Positions 1-12,039 of a stretch of 64,000 nucleotides of DNA are shown here, in pieces. The notes below the pieces were generated by a model. The model ran no database searches. It was not told where the DNA came from and saw only the letters and a list, made by a program, of their open reading frames with translations. The stretch is from positions 46,267,785 to 46,331,784 of the forward strand of contig NC_087068.1 in assembly GCF_963678635.1 (NCBI RefSeq). Reading direction: 5' to 3'. The position numbers and the translations under genes were made by a program. Each line of letters opens with the position of its first letter. Positions within the stretch are counted from its first letter, which is position 1. This DNA comes from Symsagittifera roscoffensis. Its lineage: Eukaryota > Xenacoelomorpha > Acoela > Convolutidae.

Positions 1-896
1 AAAACGTTCGAAAGTTTCACAATTTGTATATAACCAAATTGCAATTTTTCTTGCTAACACTCCTGGTTATTGTCAAAACTTTGTACTTTTTCAGCGTTTA
101 TCAACTACATAAACAAAAACATGTTTAATTTTTAATCAAAAACGCAGCAGTTTTTTTCATGATTTCAATCTTGAGGTGTGTGTTAAATTGAGAAACAACC
201 ATTTAAAACTCAAATTCAATTTTCAAAAAAACGATGTTTGTTTTTCATTCTGAGTTCTCGGTCCATTTCATAAAAATTCATATTCTTCTACATAGATTAA
301 AGATATTGACATCGCTTCAGAATAATTTCTCATTTGAAGCTGTAGTAATAAAAAAAGATAGATATAATTTTTTCTGTTCTGCTTAAGTAGGAGTTAGTCT
401 GTTAGCTCGGTTTAACTTTAATTCTGCCCTAGTTCAACGGCTTGAATAGGGTATTTTAATACCGTGTTTACAGCCTTCATTATAACAGTAAATTCCACGG
501 GTTAACATGTAATCATAGACAAATACTTCTTTGTTTCATACTTCATAAATGTTTGTGCTTGCGATAACTGTATCAATCTGCAAAAGGTTGACCTCACTAT
601 TTATAGTTTCCATACCGTTGCTAGAAGATAAAATATTGCTCAGCATAATAAGCTAAGAAAACCAGCCTACACTCACAGTTTGAAAGTAAACCAAAACGAT
701 TATAGCCTGGTTGAAGTCATTGAATTAATCTTCTCATAGAATAAATTTAGTTTATTTTTAATGTTCATGAAAACGACCACTGGTTCAAAGGTTGTTTTTG
801 GTCACAGCCACCAAGCAGAATTTTCAAATCGGCTTTGGCGTTTTCGCAATTGCGTAAAAAAGGCCACCTACTATCGGCTGCCGAGGTACCCCGAGA

Positions 897-1148
897 GTGT
901 ATCATAAGGAAGGGCCACATCCCGAACTGTTTTTGACATCTACAGCGGTTCTCTTCCTTAATCACGGCAGAACACAGGAGACGATGTGGTCAACGAGCAT
1001 GTGGAATGCGTCAGTTGGAGATGAAACCAGTACTGAAGGTTGGATCTCGATTGAAGGCACTTGTGGAAGATTATCCGGAGGCCGCAAATATCCGGAGGCC
1101 GCAAATTCGAAGTTATTTTTTAAATCTAAGCAAATTCAGTCATCATAA
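897..1148 (+). pseudogene. Unknown repeated gene fragment, unit 1 copy with internal deletion
   Basis: It is identical to unit 2 up to CTCTTCCTTA, then jumps directly to the ATCACGGC segment. Compared with unit 2 about 268 bp (near 2871-3137) are absent, including the whole EFSDDEG-VEFWERF core. The junction is not a GT-AG pair, so this looks like a deletion rather than a processed copy. Confidence 0.5.
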
Positions 1149-1189
1149 ATAAGTCTCAAAAGTCAATAGTTTCCAAAAAACAAGCTGAT

Positions 1190-1860
1190 GTAGCTTTTTT
1201 GGATGACTTATACATCCTACGATAATTATTAACTTTTTTTTGATGTGAGTTGTTGATTTTGAACACTTCGTGTCTTCAAAATAGAGACCAAATTCAAACA
1301 TTTTCCAGATAAAGTGAAGTCGTAGCTTGTTCAGGATGAAAAACTCTAAAAATTCAATAATTCCTGCGATAGCATGACGACTTAGCTTGATCTGCCTGAA
1401 TCATCACTCTATTTAGACTAGTAAGATGTTTTAAATGTTGTCTTTTGTAAACAATTTTTGTCCGCATAGCTAGCTTAGTAAAGTCATTAACTTCCGAAAC
1501 ATCTTGACGATGTATCTTGTTCAAGATGACTCACACATCATATGATACAGATCCAATGTTTTTTTTTCGACTCCATGCTTTTTGAACTTCATAAGTAGGT
1601 CCAGAATTAGAACGGTTTTTGAGATAAAGTGATAAACTATATTCAATGGATGACTCGTACATCTTATGATGAAACCCTACCAAGTTTTCAAGGTTGAGTT
1701 TCAATTCAAAACGACTTTTTTAATGAGTATGTACAATATTTGTTATTTTGAAATAATCTGATGATGTTCTAGCCTGGGTTGGATGACTCCTACATCTTAT
1801 GAGAAAGGATAACATTCAATTTTTCTAACTTCTAGTTCCTTTTTTTCACAATTATGTCCA
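1190..1860. repeat. Short degenerate sub-repeats in the long inter-copy spacer
   Basis: The motif GGATGACTCGTACATCTTATGA recurs with changes near 1200, 1525, 1655 and 1782, usually just after a GATGTAGCTTGTTCA-like stretch. The same spacer with the same sub-repeats is present at about 6990-7710 (unit 5) and is missing from units 2-4. It reads as an old minisatellite inside the larger unit. Confidence 0.6.
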
Positions 1861-2808
1861 AAAACTCAAAAACGAATTTTTGAGCCAACTTGACGATATA
1901 ACCTGTCAAATGAAAACGTTCGAAAGTTTCACAATTTGTATATAACCAAATTGCAATTTTTCTTGCTAACACTCCTGGTTATTGTCAAAACTTTGTACTT
2001 TTTCAGCGTTTATCAACTACATAAACAAAAACATGTTTAATTTTTAATCAAAAACGCAGCAGTTTTTTTCATGATTTCAATCTTGAGGTGTGTGTTAAAT
2101 TGAGAAACAACCATTTAAAACTCAAATTCAATTTTCAAAAAAACCATGTTTTTTTTTCATTCTGAGTTCTCGGTCCATTTCATAAAATTTCATATTCTTC
2201 TACAAAGATTAAAGATATTGACATCGCTTCAGAATAATTTCTCATTTGAAGCTGTAGTAATAAAAAATGATAGATATAATTTTTTCTGTTCTGCTTAAGT
2301 AGGAGTTAATCTGTTAGCTCGGTTTAACTTTAATTCTGCCCTAGTTCAACGGCTTGAATAGGGTATTTTAATACCGTGTTTACAGCCTTCATTATAACAG
2401 TAATTTACACGGGTAAACATGTAATCATAGACAAATACTTCTTGGTTTCATTCTTCATAAATGTTTGTGCTTGCGATAACTGTATCAATCTGCAAAAGAT
2501 TGACCTCACTATTTATAGTTTCCATACCGTTGCTAGAAGATAAAATATTGCTCAGCATAATAAGCTAAGAAAACCAGCCTACACTCACAGTTTGAAAGTA
2601 AACCAAAACGATTACAGCCTGGTTGAAGTCATTGAATTAATTTTCGCATAGAATAAATTTAGTTTATTTTTAATGTTCATGAAAACGACCACTGGTTCAA
2701 AGGTTGTTTTTGGTCACAGCCACCAAGCAGAATTTTCAAATCGGCTTTGGCGTTTTCGCAATTGCGTAAAAAAGGCCACTTACTATCGGCTGCCGAGGTA
2801 CCTCGAGA

Positions 2809-3290
2809 GTGTATCATAAGGAAGGGCCACATCCCGAACTGTTTTTGACATCTACAGCGGTTCTCTTCCTTAAGTTGGAAGAATTCTCTGACGATGAAGG
2901 AGCGGAGAGCTTTCTGCAAAGAAGGAAGACTTGGATCTGGAGGGTTAAGGTGGAAACAATGACAGTGGAATTCTGGGAGCGGTTTAGAGTTCAAGTTGAG
3001 AAGACAAGTTTCTATACGAGTGAATGGTTTCAATTGTGGAGCGAGAATTGCAGAGGCGCACCGTTTCTTCGGTACTCTCTTCAGACGTTTCTTGAGTCTT
3101 TCTGGTGAAAAACCTTCTTCGATTCGATAACTTAGTCAATTCACGGCTGAACACATGAGACGATGTAGTCAATGAGCATGTGGAATGCGTCAGTTGGAGA
3201 TGAAACCAGCACTGAAGGTTGGATCTCGATTGAAGGCACTTGTGGAGTATTATCCGGAGGCCACGAATATCCGGAGGCGGCCAAGTTGAA
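2809..3290 (+). pseudogene. Unknown repeated gene fragment, unit 2 copy
   Basis: This is the longest of the near-identical copies. The plus frame opens at a methionine, runs through the motifs HPELFLTSTA, EEFSDDEGAESF, TWIW and VEFWERF, and stays open to 3108. Homology with the other units continues in other frames to a GC-rich end where CCGGAGGCC is repeated. I do not recognise the protein. The minus strand is also open here, but the plus frame is the one shared with the longest open copy at 8709. Unit 1 holds the same segment at about 897-1148 with an internal deletion. Confidence 0.5.
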
Positions 3291-4303
3291 GTTATTTTTT
3301 TAATTCTAAGCAAATTTAGTCTTCTTAATTATTTCTCAAAAGTCAATAGTTTCCAAAGAAAAACAAGATGATGTAGCGTTTTCTGGATGACTTATACGTT
3401 CTATGATAAAAATTAACAATTTTTCGATGTTTCACAATTTGTGTATCTATAATCAAATTGCAATTTTTCTTGCTAACCTTCCTGGTTATTGTCGAAACTT
3501 TGTAATTTAACAGCACTTATCAACTACATGAACAGAAACACGTTTAAGTTTTAATCAAAAACTCTGCAGCTTTTTTTCATGATTTCAATCTTGAGGTGTG
3601 TGTTAAATTGAGAAACAACCATTTAAAACTCATTTTCAATTTTCGAAAAAACCATGTTTTTTTTTTCATTCTGAATTCTTGGTCCATTTCATGAAATTTT
3701 GTATTCTGCTACATAGATTAAAGATATTGAAATAGCTTCAGAACAATTTTTCATTTGAAGCCGCAATAATACAAAAAAGATAGGTATAACTTTTACTGCT
3801 CTGCTTAAGTAGGAGTTAATCTGTTAGCTCGGTTTAACTTTAATTCTGCCCTAGTATAACGGCTTGAATAGAGTTTTTTAATATTGTGTTTACAGCTTTC
3901 ATTATAACAGTAAATTCCATGGGTTAACATGTAATCTTAGTTTCATTCTTCATAAATATTTGTGCTTGTGATAACTGTATCAATCTGCAAAAGGTTGACC
4001 TCACTATTTATAGTTTCCATACTGTTGCTAGAAGACAAACTGTTGCTCAGCATAATAAGCTAAGAAAACCAGCCTACACTCACAATTTGAAACTGAACCA
4101 AAACGATTATAGCCTGTTTGAAGTCATTGAATTATTCTTCTCATAGAATAAAGTTAGTTTATTTTAAATGTTCAAGAAAATGACTACTAGTTCAAAGGTT
4201 GTTTTTGGTCACAGCCACCAAGCAGAACTTTCAAATCGCCTTTGGCGTTTTCACAATTGCGTAAAAAAGGCCACTTACTATCGGCTGCCGAGGTACCTCG
4301 AGA

Positions 4304-4800
4304 GTGTATCATAATGAAGGGCCACATCCTGAACTGTTTTTGACATCTACAGCGGTTCTCTTCCTTAAGTTGGAAGAATTCTCTGACGATGAAGGAGCGG
4401 AAAGCTTTCTGCAAAGAAGGAAGACAAGGATCTGGAGGGATAAGGTGGAAACGATGACAGTGGAATTCTGGGAGCGGTTTAGAGTTCAAGTTGAGAAGAC
4501 AAATTTTTTTTTACGAGTGAATGATTTCAATTGTGGAGCGAGAATTCCGAAGGCGCACCGTTTCTTCGGTACTCTCTCCCGACGTTTCTTGAGTTTTTCG
4601 GGTAAAAAGCCTTCTTCGATTCGATAACTTAGTCAAATCACGGCAGAACACACGAGACGATTTAGTCAACAAGCATGTGGCATGGCGTCATTTGGAGATG
4701 AAACTAGCACTGAAGGTTGAATCTGGATTGAAGGCATTTGTGGAGGATTATCCGGAGGCCGCGAGTATGCGGAGGCGGCCAATTTGAAGTTATTTTTTAA
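4304..4800 (+). pseudogene. Unknown repeated gene fragment, unit 3 copy
   Basis: Same frame as the unit 2 copy (HPELFLTSTA, EEFSDDEGAESF, VEFWERF). A T-run near 4502 shifts the frame, so the region after VEKTNF reads differently from the other copies. Product not recognised. Confidence 0.45.
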
Positions 4801-5500
4801 TTCTAAGTTATATCAGTCTTCTTAATTAAGTCTCAAAAGTCAAAACTTTCCAAAAAAAAAAACAAGATGATGTAGCGTTTTCTGGATGACTTATACGTCC
4901 TGTGATAAATATTAACAATTTTTTGATGTTTCACAATTTGTGTATCATCAAATTGCAATTTTTCTTGCTAACTTTCCTGGTTATTGTCGAAAGTCGAAGC
5001 TCGGTTTAACTTTAATTCTGCCCTAGTATAACGGCTGGAATAGAGTTTTTTAATATTGTGTTTACAGCCTTCAATATAACAGTAAATTCCACGGGTTAAC
5101 ATGTAATCATAGACAAATACTTCTTAGTTTCATTCTTCATAAATGTTTGTGCTTGTGTTAACTGTATCAATCTGCAAAAGGTTGACCTCACTATTTATAG
5201 TTTCCATACCGTTGCTAGAAGATAAACTGTTGCTCAGAATAATAAGCTAATAAAACCAGCCTACACTCACAAATTTGAAATTAAACCAAAACGATTATAG
5301 CCTGGTTGAAGTCAATGAATTAATCTTCTCATAGAATAAAGTAAATTTATTTTAATTGTTCATGAAAATGACTACTAGTTCAACTAGTTCAAAGGTTGTT
5401 TTTGTTCATAGCCAACAAACAGAATTTTCGAATCGCCTCTGGCGTTTTCACAATTGAGTAAAAAAGGCCACTTACTATCGGCTGCCGAGGTACCTCGAGA

Positions 5501-5985
5501 GTGTATTATAGGGAAGGGCCACATCACGATCTGTTTTTGACATCTACAGCGGTTGTCTTCCTTAAGTTGGAAGAAATCTCTGACGATGAAGGAGCGGAAA
5601 GCTTTCTGCAAAGAAGGAAGACATGGATCTGGAGGGATAAGGTGGAAACAATGACAGTGGAATTCTGGGAGCGGTTTGGAGTTCAAGTTGAGAAGACAAA
5701 TTTCTATACGAGTGAATGATTTCAATTGTGGAGCGAGAATTGCGAAGGCGCACCATTTCTTCGGTACTCTCTTCAGACGTTTCTTGAGTCTTTCGGGTAA
5801 AAAACCTTCTTCGATTCGATAACTTAGTCAAATCACGGCAGAACAAACGAGATGATGTAGTCAACAAGCATGTGGCATGGCGTCAGTTGGAGATGAAACT
5901 AGCACTGAAGGTTGGATCTGGATTGAAGGCATTTGTGGAGGATTATCCGGAGGCCGCGAATATCCGGAGGCGGCCAAGTTGAAGT
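5501..5985 (+). pseudogene. Unknown repeated gene fragment, unit 4 copy
   Basis: Same conserved core. A TGA follows NFYTSE at about 5717. Homology to the later motif APFLRYSL-like sequence continues out of frame to the CCGGAGGCC end. Product not recognised. Confidence 0.45.
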
Positions 5986-6436
5986 TACAGCCTTCGTTAT
6001 AACAGTAAGTTCCATGGGTTAACATGTAATCATAGACATCTCCTTCTTAGTTTCATTCTTCATAAATAATTATGCTTGTGATAACTGGTATCAATCGTCA
6101 AAAGGTAGACCTCACTATTTATAGTTTCCATACCGTTGCTAGAAGATAAATTGTTGCACAGCATATTAAGCTGAGAAAACCAGCCTAGACTCACAAACTG
6201 AAATTAAATCGAAGCGATTATAGCCTGAATAAAAATCATTGAATCAACCTTCTCATAGAAAAAAGTTAGTTTAGTTTAAATGTTCATGAAAATGTAGTTC
6301 TAATGTTGTTTTTGGTCATAGCCACCAAGCAGATTTTTCAAATCGCCTTTGGCGTTTTAACAATTACGTAAAACAGGCCACTTACTATCGGCTGCCGAGG
6401 TACCTCGAGAGTGTATTATAAGGAAGGGCTAGGGAT

Positions 6437-6910
6437 GTGCCACATCCCGAACTGTTTTTGACATCTACAGCGGATTTCTTCCTTCAGTTGGAACAGTTCT
6501 CTGAGGATGGAGGAGCGGAAAGATGTCTCCAAAAAAGGAAGACATGGATCTGGAAGGATAAGGTGGAAACGATGACAGTGGAATTCTGGGAGCGGTTTAG
6601 AGACCAAGTTGAGAAGACAAACTTTTATACGAGTGAATGATTCCAATTGCGGAGCGAAAATTGCGAAAGCGCACCGTTTCTTCGGTACTCTCTTCAGACG
6701 TTTCTTGAGTCTTTCGATAAAAAGTCTTCTTCGATTCGATAACTTCGTCAAATTACGGCAAAACAGAGGAGACGATGTAGTCAACGAGCTTGTGGCATGG
6801 CGTCAGTTGGAGATGAAATGAGCGCTGAAGGTTGAGAGCAGAATGAGCGATCTGGAATGAAGGCACTTGTGGAGGATTATCCGGAGGCCGCGAACATCCG
6901 GAGGCCGCAA
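6437..6910 (+). pseudogene. Unknown repeated gene fragment, unit 5 copy
   Basis: Same core with more substitutions (EQFSEDGGAERC, VEFWERFRDQ). It stops after NFYTSE at about 6638. A short duplication, GGGATGTGCCACATCCC, lies just before it and forms a perfect small palindrome. Product not recognised. Confidence 0.45.
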
Positions 6911-6989
6911 AGTTGAAGTTATTTTTTAAATCTAAGCAAATTCAGTCTTCATAATTAAGTCTCAAAAGTCAATAGTTTTCAAAAAAATA

Positions 6990-7710
6990 AGCTGATGTAG
7001 CTTTTTTTGGATGACTTATACATCCTACGATAATTTTTAATTTTTTTATGTGAATTTTTGATTTTGAACACTTTGTGTCTTCAAAAGAGAGACCAAAATT
7101 AAACATTTTCTAGATAACTTGAAGATGTAGCTTGTTCAGGATGACAAAGTCCCAAAATTCAATAATTCTCGAGATAGCACGACAATTTAGCTTTATCTGC
7201 CTGAATCATCACTCTATTGAGACTAGTAAGAAGTTTTAAATGTTTCTTTTTGTAAACAATTTTTGTCCGCATAGCTAGGTTACTTAAGTCAATAATTTCC
7301 GAAACAACTTGACAATGTAGCTTGTTCAAGATGACTCATACATCATATGATACAGATTCAATGTTGTTTTTCGACTCTATGCTTTTGAACTTCATAAGTA
7401 GGTCCAGAATTAGAACGGTTTTTGAGATAAAGTGATAATCTATATTCAATGGATGACTCGTACATCTTATGAGGACACCTAACCAAATTTTCAAGGTTTA
7501 ATTTCAATTCAAAACGACTTTTTTAATCAGTATGTACAAAATTTAATACTTCTTAAAATAATCTGAGGATGTTGTCTGGATGACTCATAAATCTTATGAT
7601 AAAGAATAACATTCAAAATTTTTCAACTTTCTGGTTCATTTTCTTTGCCAGTTTGTCCAAAAACTCACAAAAATTCAGCTAACTTGATGATATAGCTTGT
7701 CGAAAGAAAA
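6990..7710. repeat. Second copy of the long spacer with sub-repeats
   Basis: This matches 1190-1900 in order, including GGATGACTCGTACATCTTATGA near 7451 and TTGTCCGCATAGCTAG near 7264. Only units 1 and 5 keep this block, so units 2-4 lost it or descend from a deleted unit. Confidence 0.6.
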
Positions 7711-8662
7711 TGTTCAAGTGATTCACAATTTGTGTATAATCAAATTGCAGTTTTTTTGCTAACCTTCCTGATTATGGGCAATTTTAGTACATTTTCAGCA
7801 TTTATCAAGTAGATAAACAAAAACACGCTTAGTTTTATTTGGAAAAATTAGCAGCATTTTTATGACTTCAGATGTGCGTTAAATTGAGAAACAATCATCT
7901 AAAAATGATTTTGATTTTTCGAAAAAATATGTTCTTTTTCGATCTAAAACCTCGGTCCACAGCAATGAAATACAACATTTCATGAAACTTTGTATTCAGT
8001 TTCATAGATTAAAGATGCTGACAATGCTGTAAAATGATTAATAACAAAAAATAGGTATAACTTTTACTGCTCTGTTTAAGTAGGAGTTTATCTGTTAGCT
8101 CGGCTTAACTTTAATTCTGCCCTAGTTCAGCGGGTTAAAAAACGTTTGAATACCGTTTTTACAGCCGTCATTATAACGTTAAAGTCCACGGGTTAACATG
8201 TTATCATAGACATAACCTTGTTAGTTTCATTCTTATATATTCTTATCTGTTTGTGCTTGTGATAACTAGTTTCAATCTGCAAAATGTGAACGTCACTGTT
8301 TATAGTTTCCATGCCGCTGCTAGAAGATAAACTGTTGCTCAACATAATAAGCTAATAAAACCAACCACCACTCCCAGACTGATATTAAACCAAAAAGATT
8401 GTAGCAGGGACAAAATTCATTGATTCAATCTTTTCATAGAATAAAAAGAGTTTATTTTAAATGCTCCTGAAAAAAACCACTAGTTCAAAAGTTTTTGGTC
8501 ATAGCGATCAAGCCTGTTTTTCAAATCGCCTATGGCATTTTTACGATTGCGTAGAAAAGACCGCTTACTATTGGCTGACGACGTAACTCGAGAGTGTATT
8601 ATAAAGAAGAGCTTGGGATGTGCCCATCTTGAACTGTTTTTGACATCTACTACGGATCTCTT

Positions 8663-9170
8663 CCTACTGTAGGAAGAGTTCTCTGAGGATGAAAAAGCAG
8701 AAAGCTTTGTGCAAAGAACGGAGACATGGATCTGGAAAGATACGGTGGAAAAGACGACAGTGGAATTCTGGGAGCGGTTTAGAGATCAAGATGCGAATGC
8801 AAATTTATATAGGAGTAAATGTTTCCAACTTTGGATCAAGAAGAGCAAAGGCGCACCGTTTCTTCGGTATTCTCTCCGGACGTTTTTTGAGTCTTTGAAG
8901 AGGAAAGTTTTTTTTCAATTCGATAACTTCGTCAAAGTACGGCAGAACACACGAGATGATATAATCAACAAGCATGTGGCGTGGCGTCAGTTGGAGGTGA
9001 AGCAAGCACTGAAGTATGGATCTGGAATAAAGGCACTTGTAGAGGAAGTTCTGCTAGTTTTCTGGTGTCAAAGAGTCATTGTTTGCTCCCTGATGCGGCC
9101 CCCACCGTTTGAGTGGACAATACTTCCCGGCGAGAAAGGTCCCGATAGCCAATCTTTCTGTGGAGTATAA
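8663..9170 (+). pseudogene. Unknown repeated gene fragment, unit 6 copy (longest open frame)
   Basis: The frame is open from about 8663 to 9170 and passes through EFSEDEKAESF, VEFWERFRDQ, APFLRYSLRTFF and VAWRQLEVKQALKYGSG, all found broken in units 1-5. This copy is therefore the best guide to the ancestral reading frame. The last ~40 codons after the GSG motif have no counterpart in the other units and are probably run-on. Polar and basic composition, no signal peptide or membrane segment. I cannot assign a family. Confidence 0.4.
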
Positions 9171-11084
9171 TTTACTTTTATCTTCCCTTACTATCCGATA
9201 AATCCTAAAAATCCTTATATCTACTCCAAATAATCAAAAAAAATAATCAGTTTTTAGCTTGGACTCATTTGAGTTCTGTTATCAGTTTCTCCAGAAGTGA
9301 TTGAGGAAAACAGCAAACAAAGCATATGAAAAAACTACCATGTCATAAGCTGTAGCAAAGGAGATTCAAAGAAAAGAAATTACCCTTGAACTTGTCATTG
9401 AACAATCAAGGAGTCACAAATCAAAGAACGATCATAAACTGTCATTAAAAACTTTTACTCATAATCTGCTTAAGCAAAATTGTTTAGTTTACTCATAGTT
9501 ACTATGTTGAGACCAATCCAATTTTTATATCGAGGTTGTTTAGTAAGAGCTTTCAGAAGACTTGCAACGCTAGATTTATAGCTTTCAAAACCAACTTACA
9601 TCGCTCTAAATTTTTAGGTTAATAACTTTCATCACAATTTAAGTCGTATAAATTCCCAATTTGCTATATGACGTTTTTGCACAGGCGAAGAAAGTTCATT
9701 TACCCACTCAGCTTCCAAGCACAATTTCTCCGTAATTTACCCCAATTCTCTAGTATTCACTTTTGGAAGAGCGTTAGTCAAGGATTCTCATGTATATACT
9801 GGTAGCGGAAGGAAACTTTAATTCCAGATTGTAATCTTTGAGTATTGTGAGTGCAGATTGCTCAACTCATTTTAAGCTGAACCCTAATAGCAACTGTTTA
9901 AAATTTTACATTACGACTATTAGCAGTCAAATCATACATGATGACAATTATGATTAATAAATCGTGACCATTGGTTGTCAGATAAAACCTGGTGACAATT
10001 ATGATCTATACCTAATGATCATACATAAATGAGAACTCCCTCCCACCCGATCATAGTGTACTTTAAGCATACTACTATTTTACAAGAGGTTTGGAAAAAT
10101 TTAGAAACTCTTTGTTTCTCATCTGAAATTAGAAGCGACAGTTTTTGAGAAAATAACCTAAAATCAGTTTATCGCAGAATGGCACCGAGATAAACGTTCG
10201 TTTTAAATGTTTTCAAATTACTGATTCACAACAAGTTTCAGTTTTTTTTAGATTGTTACAAATATTTTAAAACCTCTTGACAAGTTGCAGTGTAGTTTTA
10301 GTTGGGATAAATCAATCGCGCGGGGGGAGGGGAAAGGGGGCTGCACCGGATACGGAAAATAGCAGAAGCAGTCTAGAAAATTCCATTTTCTAGAATTTTC
10401 TCAATTCTAAGTTTTCCCTCTTCTAGAATACTCCCCATTCTAGTATAATCCCTTTTCCCTGTTACCTGTGTTTAGGATATATGTCTTCAGGTAAATTTCG
10501 ACCACTAAAACTACTGCCATATTATTCTACAGCGATTCTGAACAACTAATAAAAAAAATTTAAAAGCTTGAAACTGATCTACAAGTTTTGCTAGTCCCCT
10601 AAAATAACTCAGGCAACTAATAAACTCAAAGAAAACAAGATGCGAGAAAGTTAACACAAGTTTTTCAGTTGACGAAGTGAAAATAAATCAAACCCTCTGA
10701 TCCGTAAAAGTGTGCTCATAGTTTCTTCTAATAAATCAGACAAATAATTAACTTGTGTAAGCAAAATTCCCTAAATATACCTGCAGCAAACGTTTGGTTT
10801 TGATTAGTCCTAATTGAACTTATAGTTTTCCTCGCCAACTACAAATTTGAAATTAGCAATTGATTGAACGGCCATGCAATTTCTCTCAGTAGAAAAACCT
10901 TTTTTTACCCAAATGGATTTTGAGTTCAATTATTGTAATATTTTTGAAGCGTTGCAAATGTTTCTATTGGAAAAAAAAATATCTAATTTTTTAAAAGTTT
11001 GTTTAAAAAAAGTTTTAAGGGTCAAAATCCCTAAATTGTGCTAGTACTATCAATTTGTTGTGAATACCAATTCCCGAATAACTA
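9171..11084. other. No gene seen
   Basis: AT-rich sequence with stops in all frames. A GC-rich stretch at about 10318-10372 (G-rich, then AATAGCAGAAGCAG) has a weak counterpart at 22430-22482. No homology to the Polinton genes was recognised. Confidence 0.6.
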
Positions 11085-11340
11085 GTATGTAAAAGTACTG
11101 ATCCCATGTAAAATTTTTTATGATCCCAAATAATGATCCCACAAATTTGATCCCAATGTATAATTTTTTTAACCAATGATCCTGAATGTAAACTTTTGTT
11201 AGGTTGATAGCTAAATCGTCCAAATACCCAGACGGTGTACTTCGTTCTTTTTGTTCATGCACTAAATTGGAGTGGTATATAAAGTGGTTATAGCGAACGT
11301 TTCATGCATGGTATATGAATGACGCTTGATTTCTGCACCG
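11085..11340 (+). repeat. Left terminal inverted repeat of Polinton copy 1
   Basis: From ATGTAAAAGTACTGATCCCA to GACGCTTGATTTCTGCACCG it is the imperfect reverse complement of 20647-20900. It contains several GATCCC/GATCCT words spaced by roughly 15-25 bases. Confidence 0.85.
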
Positions 11341-11588
11341 CATAATATTGAAATATATGTATAGAATCTGGTTGAAATTTATTCGAATAATTTGAATGAT
11401 GCTATATGTTTAAGTAATCTATTTAGCAAATTAAAGTGTTTTGATAGATCCAAACTGGGCTAAATGGTTTTTGAGCCTACATTGTAATTCGATACTTGAA
11501 TAATACTCTAATTAACAAAAAAAAATGGAAAAAAAGTCAATTAAGGCAAATGAATAAAAAATACAAATGTTAATAAGAAAATTGTTAG

Positions 11589-12035
11589 TTAATAAGAAAG
11601 CATATGACTTAGGAAACGTTTCAAAATGAGTTCACTTATATGTATAAAATCAGAAGCATCTCTGTTGAATCTTGAGTTAAATATTAAATGTGCAATATAA
11701 ATACAAAAAGCGCCACACATGATAGAGCTTGAGTCCTGCATTGGAACACCTGTCATCAACTTTGTAACGTGGTGAAATTCCTCGTATAGTCTTTGTTAAA
11801 TGTTTTTGTACTGTGAAAAAGGAATACCAAAAGGATCGGCAAAGTAAACATTGTTTTTTCTCTTACAGATGACGATTCAATGTGTTCCTAAGGAGTCTGA
11901 TTTTGAAGCGTTCACAATTACGAATACATTGTTTGGTAATTCAGAGGGGAAGTTATCAGCCGCAAATACTCCAGGAAACTTGTATTTCAAGTGTTTACTT
12001 TTAAGAATGAAGTTTTGCTGCTGAAGTTCATCCAT
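11589..12035 (-). pseudogene. PRO: Adenain-type cysteine protease, copy 1
   Basis: Polintons encode an adenovirus-like (C48/Ulp1-fold) maturation protease. One frame of 149 codons shows the family landmarks in order: a GVFAADNFPSEL segment, the catalytic histidine in SLGTH, the acidic residue in YFADPFG, then the glutamine and cysteine in QDSSSIMCGAFC. All four active-site positions are retained. Two nonsense codons break it: TGA at 11877-11879, directly after the histidine where the family normally has tryptophan, and TAA at 11796-11798. The start ATG lies 4 bp after the capsid stop. Identification rests on motif order and on the same position in copy 2. Confidence 0.8.
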
Positions 12036-12039
12036 ACTT

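Larger units (their letters stand above)
1..9060. repeat. Array of six degenerate tandem units carrying a broken unknown gene
   Basis: A unit is repeated head to tail with starts near 1, 1913, 3427, 4926, 5986 and 7711. The starts are recognisable from a common opening, TTTCACAATTTGT followed by CAAATTGCAATTTTTCTTGC, except unit 5, which begins inside the unit. Unit lengths differ (about 1.9, 1.5, 1.5, 1.1, 1.7 and 1.35 kb) because whole blocks are missing from some copies. Units 1 and 2 are almost identical over 1.9 kb and so are the youngest pair; unit 6 is the most divergent. Each unit contains the same plus-strand frame fragment (motifs EFSDDEGAESF, VEFWERF, APFLRYSL). The array probably continues left of the window. 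No transposase, terminal inverted repeats or target duplication were seen. Confidence 0.9.

Noticed and set aside
1190-1860. CRISPR-like array
   Set aside because: Repeats are degenerate, unevenly spaced and within a eukaryotic duplication; no cas genes.
2677-3033. Minus-strand frame of 118 codons in array unit 2, repeated in units 3-5
   Set aside because: It is the complement of the plus-strand frame, and only the plus frame keeps its motifs open in the most divergent copy (unit 6).
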